Source of the DNA: Brenneria nigrifluens DSM 30175 = ATCC 13028 | GTDB lineage: Bacteria; Pseudomonadota; Gammaproteobacteria; Enterobacterales; Enterobacteriaceae | Reading direction: 5' to 3' | NCBI RefSeq assembly: GCF_005484965.1 | Contig: NZ_CP034036.1 | Coordinates: 3,100,001-3,164,000 of the forward strand | DNA: 64,000 bases | The notes under the pieces: model-generated | Seen by the model: the letters and a program-made list of their open reading frames with translations, nothing else | Database searches by the model: none | What the model was told of the DNA's origin: nothing | Made by a program: the position numbers and the translations under genes | Shown: piece after piece, positions 34,387-42,915 of the stretch | How positions within the stretch are numbered: the stretch's first letter is position 1 | How the letters are laid out: the number at the start of each line of letters is the position of its first letter

Positions 34387-36465
34387 ATGTCACACACCTT
34401 AACACTAGCGCCGCCGCGCAAACGAGACCCCGTCTTTCTGTGGCTGGCGCTGATAGCGGCCTCCTTTCTGCTGCTGCCGGCCTGGAGCCTGGATTACGGC
34501 CTGTTTGACGTCTCGCGTGATGAACTGCTGGAGGCCTACAGTTGGTCAAGCCTGAACGTCAGCCTGCTGTGGTTTGCGCTGCCGCTCGGCCTGTTGCTTC
34601 GCCCGCGGGCGGCCGCCGGCCGCGAACGGCGCGGGCGGCATCGCGCTGACGCGGCCTACGCGCTGTTCTGCGCCCTCTTCGTGGTGATCGGCTCCGCCAT
34701 TGAAGGTCGGGGCATGGGTTACGCCACCATCGCGCTGTTTATCGCGCTGGGGGCCATCATCACCCTGTCGCTGTCGCGCCTTGACTGGCTGGGCGGCGAT
34801 CGGTTCGTTATTGGCTCGCTGGTCGGCATCATTGCGCTGATCGGGGTATTTATTCTTTACCCCAGCATCGCCATTTTCATCCCCATGTTCACCAACAGCA
34901 GCGGCGAGTTCGCGCCGCTGCTGTTTATGCAGATACTGAAGCAAGCCCATATTTTACAGGTGATCGGCAACTCGTTCATGCTGTCGGTGGCGGTTGGCGT
35001 CGGCTGTACCTTTTTCGGTATGGTACTGGCCATCTACACCTCGCGCATCGCCCGGCGCTCCGCCATTATCAGCCGGGTATTCTCCATCCTGCCCATCGTT
35101 ACGCCGCCGTTCGTGGTCGGGCTGGGGGTGACCCTGATGATGGGGCGCTCCGGCTACGTTACCGAACTGATGGTCGACTGGTTCGGATTAACCAACACCA
35201 ACTGGCTCTACGGCTTTACCGGCATCTGGCTGGCGCAGGTTCTCGCCTTTACCCCGATGTCGTTTATGATCCTCGAAGGGGCGATTAAAACCATCCATCC
35301 GTCGCTGGAGGAAGCCTCCTATACGCTGCGCGCCAACCGCTGGCAGACCTTTCGGCGCGTCTTTCTGCCGCTGCTGAAACCGGCGCTGGCCAACTCATTC
35401 CTGATCGTTATCGTGCAGTCGCTGGCGGACTTCAGCAACCCGCTGGTGCTGGGCGGCAACTTCGACGTTCTCGCCACCCAGATCTATTTCTATATCGTCG
35501 GCGCCCAACTGGATTATCAGGCGGCCAGCACGCTGGGGGTGATCCTGCTGCTGTTCTCCCTGGCGGTATTCTGTATCCAGTACCTGTGGATCGGCAAACG
35601 TTCCTACGTCACCATCTCCGGGAAATCCTACCGCGGGGACGTTCAGCCGCTGCCGGTATCGCTGGTGTGGATCGTCAGTATTCTGCTCTATTTGTGGATT
35701 GCCTTTAACTTCCTGCTGTACGGCAGCATTTTCTACGGCAGCTTCACCGTTAACTGGGGGGTCGACTACACCCTGACGCTGGCCAACTTCAGCAAGCTGT
35801 TCGGACAGGGCTTCAGCGAAGGCGCCTGGCCCTCCATGCTCGATACCCTGCTGTTCGCCGGCATTGCCGCGCCAATCACCGCGCTGTTCGGGCTGCTGAT
35901 TGCCTACATCGTGGTGCGCCAGCAGTTTCATGGCAAGAAGACCATCGAGTTCACCACCATGCTGTGCTTCGCCGTGCCGGGCACCGTGGCCGGGGTCTCT
36001 TATATTCTGGCGTTTAACAACGCGCCGATATATCTGACGGGCACCGCGGCCATCGTGATTATCTCGATGGTGATGCGCAACGTGCCCGTCGGCATCCGCG
36101 CCGGGATCGCCGGGCTGGGCCAGTTGGATAAATCGCTGGATGAGGCGTCGCTCAGCCTGCGGGCGGGATCGATGCGCACCGTGTTTTATATCCTGCTGCC
36201 GCTGCTGCGCCCGGCGATCCTGTCGGCGCTGATTTACAGCTTTGTGCGCGCCGTCACCACCGTCAGCGCCATTATCTTTCTGGTGACGCCGGACACCCGG
36301 GTCGCCACCTCCTACATTCTGAACCGGGTGGAAGACGGTGAATACGGCATGGCGATTGCCTACGGCTCCATTCTGATTGTGGTGATGCTGGCCATTATTT
36401 TCCTGTTCGACTACCTGGTCGGCGAAGCGCGGGTTTCCCGCTCCAAAGCCCAGAACAGCGACTAA
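34387..36465 (+). CDS. afuB: AfuB-like fused ABC permease
   Basis: 692 residues, two binding-protein-dependent permease domains fused in one chain. EAA loops are visible in both halves: EEASYTLRANRWQTFRRVFLP and DEASLSLRAGSMRTVFYILLP. About 14 membrane helices are expected, with an extra hydrophobic N-terminal region of about 150 residues before the first permease domain. Start: ATG 34387 with AGGGA; ATG 34357 lacks a ribosome site. It forms the inner-membrane channel for AfuA substrates. Confidence 0.9.
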   Translation: MSHTLTLAPPRKRDPVFLWLALIAASFLLLPAWSLDYGLFDVSRDELLEAYSWSSLNVSLLWFALPLGLLLRPRAAAGRERRGRHRADAAYALFCALFVVIGSAIEGRGMGYATIALFIALGAIITLSLSRLDWLGGDRFVIGSLVGIIALIGVFILYPSIAIFIPMFTNSSGEFAPLLFMQILKQAHILQVIGNSFMLSVAVGVGCTFFGMVLAIYTSRIARRSAIISRVFSILPIVTPPFVVGLGVTLMMGRSGYVTELMVDWFGLTNTNWLYGFTGIWLAQVLAFTPMSFMILEGAIKTIHPSLEEASYTLRANRWQTFRRVFLPLLKPALANSFLIVIVQSLADFSNPLVLGGNFDVLATQIYFYIVGAQLDYQAASTLGVILLLFSLAVFCIQYLWIGKRSYVTISGKSYRGDVQPLPVSLVWIVSILLYLWIAFNFLLYGSIFYGSFTVNWGVDYTLTLANFSKLFGQGFSEGAWPSMLDTLLFAGIAAPITALFGLLIAYIVVRQQFHGKKTIEFTTMLCFAVPGTVAGVSYILAFNNAPIYLTGTAAIVIISMVMRNVPVGIRAGIAGLGQLDKSLDEASLSLRAGSMRTVFYILLPLLRPAILSALIYSFVRAVTTVSAIIFLVTPDTRVATSYILNRVEDGEYGMAIAYGSILIVVMLAIIFLFDYLVGEARVSRSKAQNSD

Positions 36466-36479
36466 GCGGAGTGATTACC

Positions 36480-37598
36480 TTGAATACTGCAAACCAACAA
36501 GCGCCGGCAACCTCATTTAACGCCGGCCCACAGGGCGCCCGTCATAAGAACTTTGTTGAACTGAAACACGTCACCAAACGTTTCGGACACAACACCGTTA
36601 TTGACGACCTCAATCTGGCCATTCCGCAAGGGAAAATGGTCACGCTGCTCGGCCCCTCCGGCTGTGGCAAAACCACCGTACTCCGCCTGGTCGCCGGACT
36701 GGAAAAACCGACGGAAGGCCGCATCCTTATCGACGACGAAGACGTGACCGAACGCTCCATTCAGCAGCGCGACATCTGTATGGTGTTTCAGTCCTACGCC
36801 CTTTTTCCGCATATGTCGCTGGGGGAAAACATTGGCTACGGGCTGAAAATGCTCGGGCGCCCAAAGGCGGAAATTAACCAGCGGGTAAAAGAGGCGCTGG
36901 CGCTGGTGGACCTGGACGGGTTCGCCGATCGTTTTGTCGACCAGATCTCCGGCGGCCAACAGCAGCGGGTGGCGCTGGCCCGCGCGTTAATCCTCAAGCC
37001 CAAGGTTTTACTGTTTGATGAACCGCTGAGCAACCTGGACGCCAACCTGCGCCGCAGCATGCGCGAGAAAATCCGCGAGCTTCAGCAGCAGTTCAATATC
37101 ACCTCGCTGTACGTCACGCACGACCAGAGCGAAGCCTTTGCGGTTTCCGATATGGTGCTGGTGATGAACAAAGGCAAAATCATGCAGCTGGGCGCGCCGC
37201 AGGAGCTGTATCGCCAGCCGGCGTCTCACTTTATGGCCAGCTTTATGGGGGATGCCAACATCTTCCCGGCGGCGATCGCCGATGACAGCGTGGCTATTTA
37301 CGGCTATAAACTGCCGCGCCCGCCAGGCTTCGCCGACGGCGCGGGCGAATGCACGGTCGGCGTGCGCCCGGAAGCCATCACCCTCGGCCTGCAAGGCGAG
37401 GAAAGCCAGCGCTGCACCATTACCCAGGTCGCCTATATGGGGCCGCAATACGAAGTGCAGGTGGAGTGGCACGGACAACCCCTGCTATTGCAGGTCAACG
37501 CCACCCAGCTCCAGCCGAATCCGGGGGATAGTTACTTTTTACAGATTCACCCCTACGGGATGTTTGTGCTGGCGGATAACGAACCGGCGAATAAATAG
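36480..37598 (+). CDS. afuC: AfuC-like ABC transporter ATPase
   Basis: 372 residues from TTG 36480, which has GGAG 8 nt upstream; GTG 36471 (375 residues) is the alternative. Walker A GPSGCGKTT, Q-loop VFQSYALFPHM, signature ISGGQQQR, Walker B LLFDEPLSNLD and switch His in THDQSE are intact. A C-terminal TOBE domain (about 285-365) follows. It would energise AfuAB hexose-phosphate uptake. It starts within 20 bp of the afuB stop, in the same operon. Confidence 0.92.
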   Translation: MNTANQQAPATSFNAGPQGARHKNFVELKHVTKRFGHNTVIDDLNLAIPQGKMVTLLGPSGCGKTTVLRLVAGLEKPTEGRILIDDEDVTERSIQQRDICMVFQSYALFPHMSLGENIGYGLKMLGRPKAEINQRVKEALALVDLDGFADRFVDQISGGQQQRVALARALILKPKVLLFDEPLSNLDANLRRSMREKIRELQQQFNITSLYVTHDQSEAFAVSDMVLVMNKGKIMQLGAPQELYRQPASHFMASFMGDANIFPAAIADDSVAIYGYKLPRPPGFADGAGECTVGVRPEAITLGLQGEESQRCTITQVAYMGPQYEVQVEWHGQPLLLQVNATQLQPNPGDSYFLQIHPYGMFVLADNEPANK

Positions 37599-37604
37599 CC
37601 GGCG

Positions 37605-37636
37605 CCGGTATCGGGTGCGCGGACGCCCGATACCGG
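37605..37636 (+). terminator. Hairpin after afuC
   Basis: CCGGTATCGGG / CCCGATACCGG, a perfect 11-bp stem with a 10-nt loop, 6 bp after the afuC stop. No T-run follows; it may mark the 3' end of the mRNA rather than terminate strongly. Confidence 0.6.
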
Positions 37637-37704
37637 ACGGCGGGATAAATTCCCGCAGATTGCACATTCTCTCGCCGAACGGTTCAAATATATGGTCGCC
37701 GCCT

Positions 37705-37733
37705 TTGACATGCGCGATACACCCCGTTATGAT
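37705..37733 (+). promoter_or_regulatory. Promoter of tRNA-Asn
   Basis: TTGACA, a 17-bp spacer, then TATGAT, followed by a GC-rich discriminator (GCGCCCC). This is a near-consensus sigma-70 promoter with the discriminator typical of growth-rate-controlled stable RNA genes. Confidence 0.9.
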
Positions 37734-37751
37734 GCGCCCCGTTCACACGAT

Positions 37752-37827
37752 TCCTCTGTAGTTCAGTCGGTAGAACGGCGGACTGTTAATCCGTATGTCA
37801 CTGGTTCGAGTCCAGTCAGAGGAGCCA
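37752..37827 (+). tRNA. tRNA-Asn (anticodon GTT)
   Basis: 76 nt including the encoded CCA. It folds as a cloverleaf: acceptor TCCTCTG/CAGAGGA, anticodon loop CTGTTAA with GTT, T-loop GGTTCGAGTCC. It appears identical to the enterobacterial tRNA-Asn. tRNA-Asn genes are frequent integration sites (for example the Yersinia high-pathogenicity island), but no integrase follows here. Confidence 0.97.
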
Positions 37828-38129
37828 TCTACTTGTTTTCATGTATCCTTGCGAATCCCTATTTGTACATTGATTCAATAGGTTAGCGTGAAAAACCTTC
37901 CCGATGCGTTGCTGGTTTTCCCTCCGCATCGGGAAAAAAAGGTGGTCAGATTTGGGGTCAGGTTGGTTCGATAATGGAGTGCCCCCCCTATTTCCCTTTC
38001 CAACGCGCAAATCCGCAGTCTCAAGCCGACATCCACCCCCGCAAAATCGCCGATTCTTGAATAGCTCTACATAAAAGAGCGAGAACCGATAATCTCTATT
38101 AATGAGGTTAACGCGGTAAGTGTCAGCCG
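37828..38129. other. Intergenic region between tRNA-Asn and rhaD
   Basis: About 300 bp without a gene. It contains an 11-bp inverted repeat, TTCCCGATGCG (37899-37909) and CGCATCGGGAA (37926-37936), next to A/T-runs. This could terminate leftward rha transcription. The rest, including a C7 tract near 37984, shows no recognisable element. Confidence 0.5.
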
Positions 38130-38957
38130 CTACTCGACATCCAGAGCCGAGCGCAGCGGCGTAACGCCAAAACGCTTACCGAGGGCGATCAGTTCATCCC
38201 GGCTGATGGTCTGCTTCATGCCGCCCATGGAAATCACTTTCACCAGTACCTCGGCGGACTTCTCGGCGGTATCGATCAGGCCGAATGTCTCGTCGAGCGT
38301 CGGGCCGCTGCCAAATACGCCATGGAACGGCCACAATACCAGGGAGTGCTTTGTCATCTCGCCGGCGGTCGCGGCGCCTATCTCATCGGTGCCCGGCACC
38401 ATCCACGGCAGAATGCCCACGCCGTCGGGAAACACCACCAGGCACTCGGTGCTGCCTTCCCACAGTTTGCGGGTAATGATGTCGCTGTCGTTTTCCAGTA
38501 CGTAGGTCAGGGCAATCAGGTTAGTCGCGTGGCAATGCATGATCACGCGATCCTTACCGCCGGTTGCGTTAATGCGAACGCTGTGCGACTGGAAGTGTGA
38601 CGCCAGTTCGGACGTCGGTACAGCGCCGTTCTCCAGCCCCCATAAAATGTGGTAGCCGCTTCCGTTGCCGTCTACCCGCGCCACGCCAATATTGCCGGCG
38701 GGATCAAGCTGTACGTTGCGGAAAAACTTGCCGGAACCGGTGACGATAAACGGCGTGTCGGCCAAATCCGGCATCGGCCGGCTTAACGCGATGTAACGTG
38801 GTTGTTGATGAAAATCCGCCTGATAGGGGGCGATGTCGTCCGCGCTTAAACGCAGGGTGATGTTGCCGCCGTTGCGTTCATCCCAGCCTTTCAGCCAGGC
38901 GTCCGATGTTGCTTTAATCATGCCTTCGACAAACCAGGCGTTGAGGATGCTCTGCAT
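38130..38957 (-). CDS. rhaD: Rhamnulose-1-phosphate aldolase RhaD
   Basis: 275 residues (E. coli 274), class II zinc aldolase. The Zn-binding HCHATN histidines and the later His in LWPFHGVFG are present, as is the WEGSTECLVVFPDG region with the catalytic Glu. It cleaves L-rhamnulose-1-phosphate to dihydroxyacetone phosphate and L-lactaldehyde in the cytoplasm. It lies 21 bp downstream of rhaA in the same operon. L-lactaldehyde can be reduced by the FucO encoded at 45992. Confidence 0.96.
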   Translation of the reverse strand: MQSILNAWFVEGMIKATSDAWLKGWDERNGGNITLRLSADDIAPYQADFHQQPRYIALSRPMPDLADTPFIVTGSGKFFRNVQLDPAGNIGVARVDGNGSGYHILWGLENGAVPTSELASHFQSHSVRINATGGKDRVIMHCHATNLIALTYVLENDSDIITRKLWEGSTECLVVFPDGVGILPWMVPGTDEIGAATAGEMTKHSLVLWPFHGVFGSGPTLDETFGLIDTAEKSAEVLVKVISMGGMKQTISRDELIALGKRFGVTPLRSALDVE

Positions 38958-38978
38958 ATTATCAATTCCTTGTCGCCA

Positions 38979-40238
38979 TTAACCGCGTTGACTCAAAATG
39001 TCTTTTTCATAGCGCCGTACGTCGGCCAGCCATTGAACGTCGGCCGGCGTATCATGCTGCTGGCAATACATTTCCCACACCGCCTGCCACGGCAGCGATT
39101 TCTGTTCTTCGAGCAGCGCAAGGCGGCCGGTGTAATCGCCCTCCTGCTCCAGTCGGCGCAGTTGCGCCGTTGGCTCCAGCAGGGCGCGCAGCAGCGCTTT
39201 CTTCATATTCCGGGTGCCAATAACCCAGGCGGCGATACGGTTGATGGAAGCGTCGAAGAAGTCGAGGCCGATATGCACGCGGTCGAACAGGTCGTGGCGA
39301 ATGATCTCGCCGGCGATGGCCTGGGTTTCATCATCCAGCAGCACGACGTGGTCGCTGTCCCAGCGAACCGGGCGGCTGACGTGCAGCAACAGACGCGGTA
39401 CGTACAGGATTGCGCTGGAGATTTTATCGGAGATGACTTCAGTCGGGTGGAAATGGCCGGCGTCCAGACACAACGCGGTCTGACGGCTGGCGGCGTAACC
39501 GAGGTAAAACTCGTTGGAGCCGACGGTGTAGCTTTCCGCGCCGATGCCGAACAGTTTGCTCTCGACCGCGTCGATATGATGTGCCGGGTTAAGCTTCTCG
39601 GCGATAATTTCATCCAGCGCGGCAAGCAGACGTTGGCGCGGGGCAAGGCGATCCACGGTGATATCCTTCATGCCGTCCGGGATCCAGATGTTCATCACCG
39701 ACGGCGTGCCGAGCTGCTCACCGAAATAGGCGGAGATCCTTCGGCTGGCCTGGCAGTGCTCAATCCAGAACCGGCGGATTTCATCGTTGGCGTGCGAGAG
39801 CGTAAAACCATCAGCGCTCAGCGGGTGAGAGAAGCATGTCGGGTTAAAATCCAGCCCCATTTTATTGCCCCTGGCCCATTCCACCCAGTTTTTAAAGTGC
39901 TCGGGTTTGATTTCATTGCGTGCGACAGGCCTGGCGGATTCCAGATAGATCGCATGCAGATTCAGACGTTTCGGGCCGGGGATCAGACTTAACGCCCGGT
40001 CGAGATCGGCGCGCAGCTCGGCCGCGTTGCGCGCTTTGCCCGGATAGTTGCCGGTGGCCTGGATGCCGCCGCTCAGACCGCTTTCCGGGTTTTCAAATCC
40101 GGCGACGTCATCGCCCTGCCAGCAGTGCATCGACACCGGCAGACGATCGAGCTGGCGCATCGCCTCCCCGGCATCGACGCCGATGGCGGCAAAGCGCACC
40201 TTCGCCAGTTGCCAGGCTTGTTCAATGGATTGACTCAT
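38979..40238 (-). CDS. rhaA: L-rhamnose isomerase RhaA
   Basis: 419 residues, the same length as E. coli RhaA, and very similar throughout (LDRLPVSMHCWQGDDVAGFE, GIQATGNYPGKARN, HHIDAVESKLFGIGAESYTVGS-type block, LCLDAGHFHPTE, LLLHVSRPVRWDSDHVV). The metal-binding Asp, Glu and His residues of the xylose-isomerase-like barrel lie in these blocks. It converts L-rhamnose to L-rhamnulose. The ATG at 40238 has AGAGGA; the longer opening to 40349 is not supported. It is the first gene of a rhaAD operon that lacks rhaB. Confidence 0.97.
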   Translation of the reverse strand: MSQSIEQAWQLAKVRFAAIGVDAGEAMRQLDRLPVSMHCWQGDDVAGFENPESGLSGGIQATGNYPGKARNAAELRADLDRALSLIPGPKRLNLHAIYLESARPVARNEIKPEHFKNWVEWARGNKMGLDFNPTCFSHPLSADGFTLSHANDEIRRFWIEHCQASRRISAYFGEQLGTPSVMNIWIPDGMKDITVDRLAPRQRLLAALDEIIAEKLNPAHHIDAVESKLFGIGAESYTVGSNEFYLGYAASRQTALCLDAGHFHPTEVISDKISSAILYVPRLLLHVSRPVRWDSDHVVLLDDETQAIAGEIIRHDLFDRVHIGLDFFDASINRIAAWVIGTRNMKKALLRALLEPTAQLRRLEQEGDYTGRLALLEEQKSLPWQAVWEMYCQQHDTPADVQWLADVRRYEKDILSQRG

Positions 40239-40464
40239 AATGTTATTTCCTCTTTCAGATGGCAGGGCGTCAATAAACGATGCCGGTGTGTGGCGATCCA
40301 AGGTTCCGGGGGTAAGGGAAATTGGCCTATTGATACGCCGCCATTTCATACGGCCACTATAAAATCCCTTTTTTCTATGGTCGGTAGTGTATTAACAATC
40401 ATCCGCTGAGACCTTCCGGTGGATGTCAGCATAAAGGGGCTAATGGCAGAATAATCAAGGTGGA

Positions 40465-40480
40465 TGTGCACTCGATCACA
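40465..40480. promoter_or_regulatory. CRP-binding site in the rhaA-rhaS region
   Basis: TGTGC-ACTCGA-TCACA matches TGTGA-N6-TCACA at 9 of 10 core bases. It lies about 227 bp upstream of rhaA. CRP co-activation of rha promoters is established in E. coli. Confidence 0.75.
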
Positions 40481-40654
40481 AAGTGGTAATACCGGAAATG
40501 AAATATAGCGGCGGACAATGAATTGAATTACCTAACCCTCCCCCTGTGATCCACAACGCAAATTTTAATATTTCCTGGCCGATCTTTAAAAAATAACGGA
40601 AATATCGATTATGCCGTTCATTTATTCAAGGTGAAGCCGCGTCAAGCACCATAC

Positions 40655-40925
40655 TATACCCTAAATAATTCGAGTTGCAGGAAGGCGGCAAGGGAAGGAC
40701 AAATTCGTCGGGAACGAATTTGACCAGCCAACGGTTGGCCTCCGGTGAGAGCAGGATGTCTCTCATTAATCCCGATGAGTTTACTTAAGTAAGTGATTCG
40801 GGTGACTGACAAATCTGCCTGGAGCAGATTTGAACGCTGCTTGCAGCGGCCCCAACGGGGCGAGTCCCAGGGAGGGGCCGAGTAATGCAGCCAACACATC
40901 TGCAGCTTGAAGTATGACGGGTATA
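40655..40925. repeat. ERIC-type palindromic repeat (271 bp, with inserted modules)
   Basis: The ends are imperfect inverted repeats, TATACCCTAAATAATTCGAG at the left and CTTGAAGTATGACGGGTATA at the right, as in Serratia/Yersinia ERIC elements. The core at 40768-40810 (AATCCCGATGAGTTTAC, AAGTAAGTGATTCGGGTGA) closely resembles the ERIC consensus. Extra palindromic modules (AAATTCG/CGAATTT near 40705 and CAAATCTGC/GCAGATTTG near 40820) make it longer than the usual 127 bp. It has no coding capacity and is probably mobilised in trans, like a MITE. Confidence 0.85.
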
Positions 40926-40955
40926 TAAACCCTGTATAACGGTGAGGAGCTAAAT

Positions 40956-41783
40956 ATGACGCTACTTTACGCTGATGATTTCTTTATTTCCAAAGACGCG
41001 ACAATTACCATAGAACCACGCATACCCCAGGCTGCTTTTCCTGAGCATTGTCACGATTTCTGGGAAATTGTCCTGGTGGAAAAGGGGTCGGGCACTCACG
41101 TTTTTAACGATCAGCCTTATATATTAAATAGCGGTACCGTATGCTTTATCCGTGCGGATGATCATCATTTATTTGAGAATGTCGATGAGTTGATCATGAC
41201 GAATGTGCTTTATCGTTCGCCGCTCGGCTTTCGTTTTTTAACCGATATCAGTCGTTTTCTTCCGTCCCACACCTTGCCGGAAAGCCAGGTTAACTGGCAG
41301 ATTAACCATGCGGACATGCAACGGGCCAAACAGTTTATCCAGTCGCTGGCCGGCCTGTCGGCGGATACCTCTCCCGAGGGCATCGCGGCCAGCGAAGGAC
41401 TATTTTTGCAGTTATTGATTATGCTGAGTCGTTGCCGCTTTCAAAACCAGGGGCAAGGCGGCCGTGAACAGCGCCTACAGGATTTGCTGCGCTGGCTACA
41501 GCATAATTTCTGCAACGATATAAACTGGGTTTCCCTTGCCGAGCAATTTCAACTGCCGTTGCGCACGCTGCACCGCCAGTTAAAACAGCAGACAGGAATG
41601 ACGCCCCAGCGTTATCTTAACCGGCTCCGTTTGCTGGAGGCCCGCAAACGGCTGCTGACGAGCGACCAGACCATTACCGAGATAGCCCATGCCTGCGGTT
41701 TTGGCGACAGTAATCATTTTTCCACCCAATTCCGGCGCGAGTTTTTCAAATCACCTAAAATGTTGCGTAATAACGAGCATTGA
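40956..41783 (+). CDS. rhaS: AraC-family L-rhamnose activator RhaS
   Basis: 275 residues (E. coli RhaS 278). The N-terminal cupin-like sugar-binding domain (FPEHCHDFWEIVLVEKGSGTH, then RADDHHLFENVDEL) is followed by two AraC helix-turn-helix motifs (VSLAEQFQLPLRTLHRQLKQQTG and ITEIAHACGFGDSNHFSTQFRREF). RhaS with L-rhamnose activates rhaBAD and rhaT. The ATG at 40956 has GAGGAG. Its promoter lies at or inside the right end of an ERIC element, which is unusual. Confidence 0.94.
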   Translation: MTLLYADDFFISKDATITIEPRIPQAAFPEHCHDFWEIVLVEKGSGTHVFNDQPYILNSGTVCFIRADDHHLFENVDELIMTNVLYRSPLGFRFLTDISRFLPSHTLPESQVNWQINHADMQRAKQFIQSLAGLSADTSPEGIAASEGLFLQLLIMLSRCRFQNQGQGGREQRLQDLLRWLQHNFCNDINWVSLAEQFQLPLRTLHRQLKQQTGMTPQRYLNRLRLLEARKRLLTSDQTITEIAHACGFGDSNHFSTQFRREFFKSPKMLRNNEH

Positions 41784-41895
41784 TCTCGCCGCCAGCCGAC
41801 GAGAAAAAAGCACAATTGCCGCCGGCCTCAAATTTCTTTTATCCCTGTGATGTCATTTTTTATCCCTTGCCCGGAAACTGAGGAGGATATTGAAG

Positions 41896-42780
41896 GTGTC
41901 TAATCTGAAGCTAAATACCTCCGATTATTTTCTGTCGGATAAACATGCGATTACCGTGGCGGAACGTTATCCTCAACCGGTATTCCCCACGCATTGCCAT
42001 GATTTTGACGAGTTGGTAATTGTCTGGCGCGGCAGCGGGTTGCACATCCTTAATGATGTACCCTATGCCATCACCTGCGGCGATCTGTTTTATGTCAATG
42101 CCCGCGATCGCCATAGCTATGAGTCGGTTAACGAGCTGGAGCTGGATAATATTCTTTATTGTCGACACCGGCTAACCCTGGGTTCTGATTGGAATGCGCT
42201 GCTTCCCGGTGAGGATGTGCCGCAGGAACAGCGATACTGGCGCCTGAGTACCCCCGGCATGCAGGTATTACGCCGAGCGGTTGACGCGCTGGCGCGGGAA
42301 TGCATGAAAACCGATTCGGTGTCGGTTTTATTGAGCGAAGCATTATTTTTGCAAGTGGCGTTACTGCTAAAGCGCTTTCGTCACGCCCCCGACAGTCCGT
42401 TACTGTCAGACGCCGAACAGCTGGATTTACTGCTGACCGCGTTACGTGTCAGCATTGAACGACCCTTCCGCCTGGACGATTTCTGCCTACAGCATCAGCT
42501 TAATGCCCGCCGCCTGAAGGCGGTGTTCAAACAGCAGACAGGTATCGGCGTTAACCTCTATTTGCGGCAATTGCGGTTGTGCAAAGCCATGGATCTGCTG
42601 CGGCACGGACAGCAGACCATCGGCGAAGTGGCGAAGCGCTGTGGTTTTGACGATAGCAATTATTTTTCGGTGGTTTTCAACCACTCTTTCGGCGTATCGC
42701 CACGGGAGTATCGCCAGCGATTTCAGAAAGATCATACGGCCAAAAGCCCCTATAGTGAAGAAGCCGGCATTTCACCGTAA
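41896..42780 (+). CDS. rhaR: AraC-family L-rhamnose activator RhaR
   Basis: 294 residues. The layout is as RhaS (FPTHCHDFDELVIVWRGSGLHIL, then NARDRHSYESVNEL) and the recognition helices are NARRLKAVFKQQTG and IGEVAKRCGFDDSNYFSVVFNHSFG. It matches E. coli RhaR better than RhaS in the N-domain. RhaR activates the rhaSR operon. Start: GTG 41896 has AGGAGG 9 nt upstream; TTG 41890 is only 3 nt from it. It lies 112 bp after rhaS in the same direction. Confidence 0.93.
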   Translation: MSNLKLNTSDYFLSDKHAITVAERYPQPVFPTHCHDFDELVIVWRGSGLHILNDVPYAITCGDLFYVNARDRHSYESVNELELDNILYCRHRLTLGSDWNALLPGEDVPQEQRYWRLSTPGMQVLRRAVDALARECMKTDSVSVLLSEALFLQVALLLKRFRHAPDSPLLSDAEQLDLLLTALRVSIERPFRLDDFCLQHQLNARRLKAVFKQQTGIGVNLYLRQLRLCKAMDLLRHGQQTIGEVAKRCGFDDSNYFSVVFNHSFGVSPREYRQRFQKDHTAKSPYSEEAGISP

Positions 42781-42915
42781 CCATTGATGACCCCATACGG
42801 ATGGATGGTACGCAAATTCTGACATTTTAGGCCCATGACCTGCGTTAAAGCGGCGCCGGGCTCAGAGGATAAACCATCATCTGCGAAACCTTGTACCGCC
42901 AGTATCCAGGCTTGT

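Larger units (their letters stand above)
40239..40955. other. rhaA/rhaS divergent regulatory region with ERIC insertion
   Basis: 717 bp with no gene. The rhaA half holds a CRP site (40465-40480) and, at about 40408-40445 on the minus strand, a segment (GACATCCACCGGAAGGTC) reminiscent of a RhaS half-site. The rhaS half is filled by a 271-bp ERIC element (40655-40925) ending 30 bp before the rhaS start. Confidence 0.7.

Noticed and set aside
33219..37598. Ferric iron ABC transporter annotation for afuABC
   Set aside because: The family has shown hexose-phosphate specificity and the neighbours are uhpABC; no Fur box is present.
37752..38129. Genomic island integrated at tRNA-Asn
   Set aside because: No integrase follows, and no second copy of the tRNA 3' end was noticed in the window.
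40654..40899. 81-codon minus-strand opening within the ERIC element
   Set aside because: It lies entirely inside a non-coding palindromic repeat.
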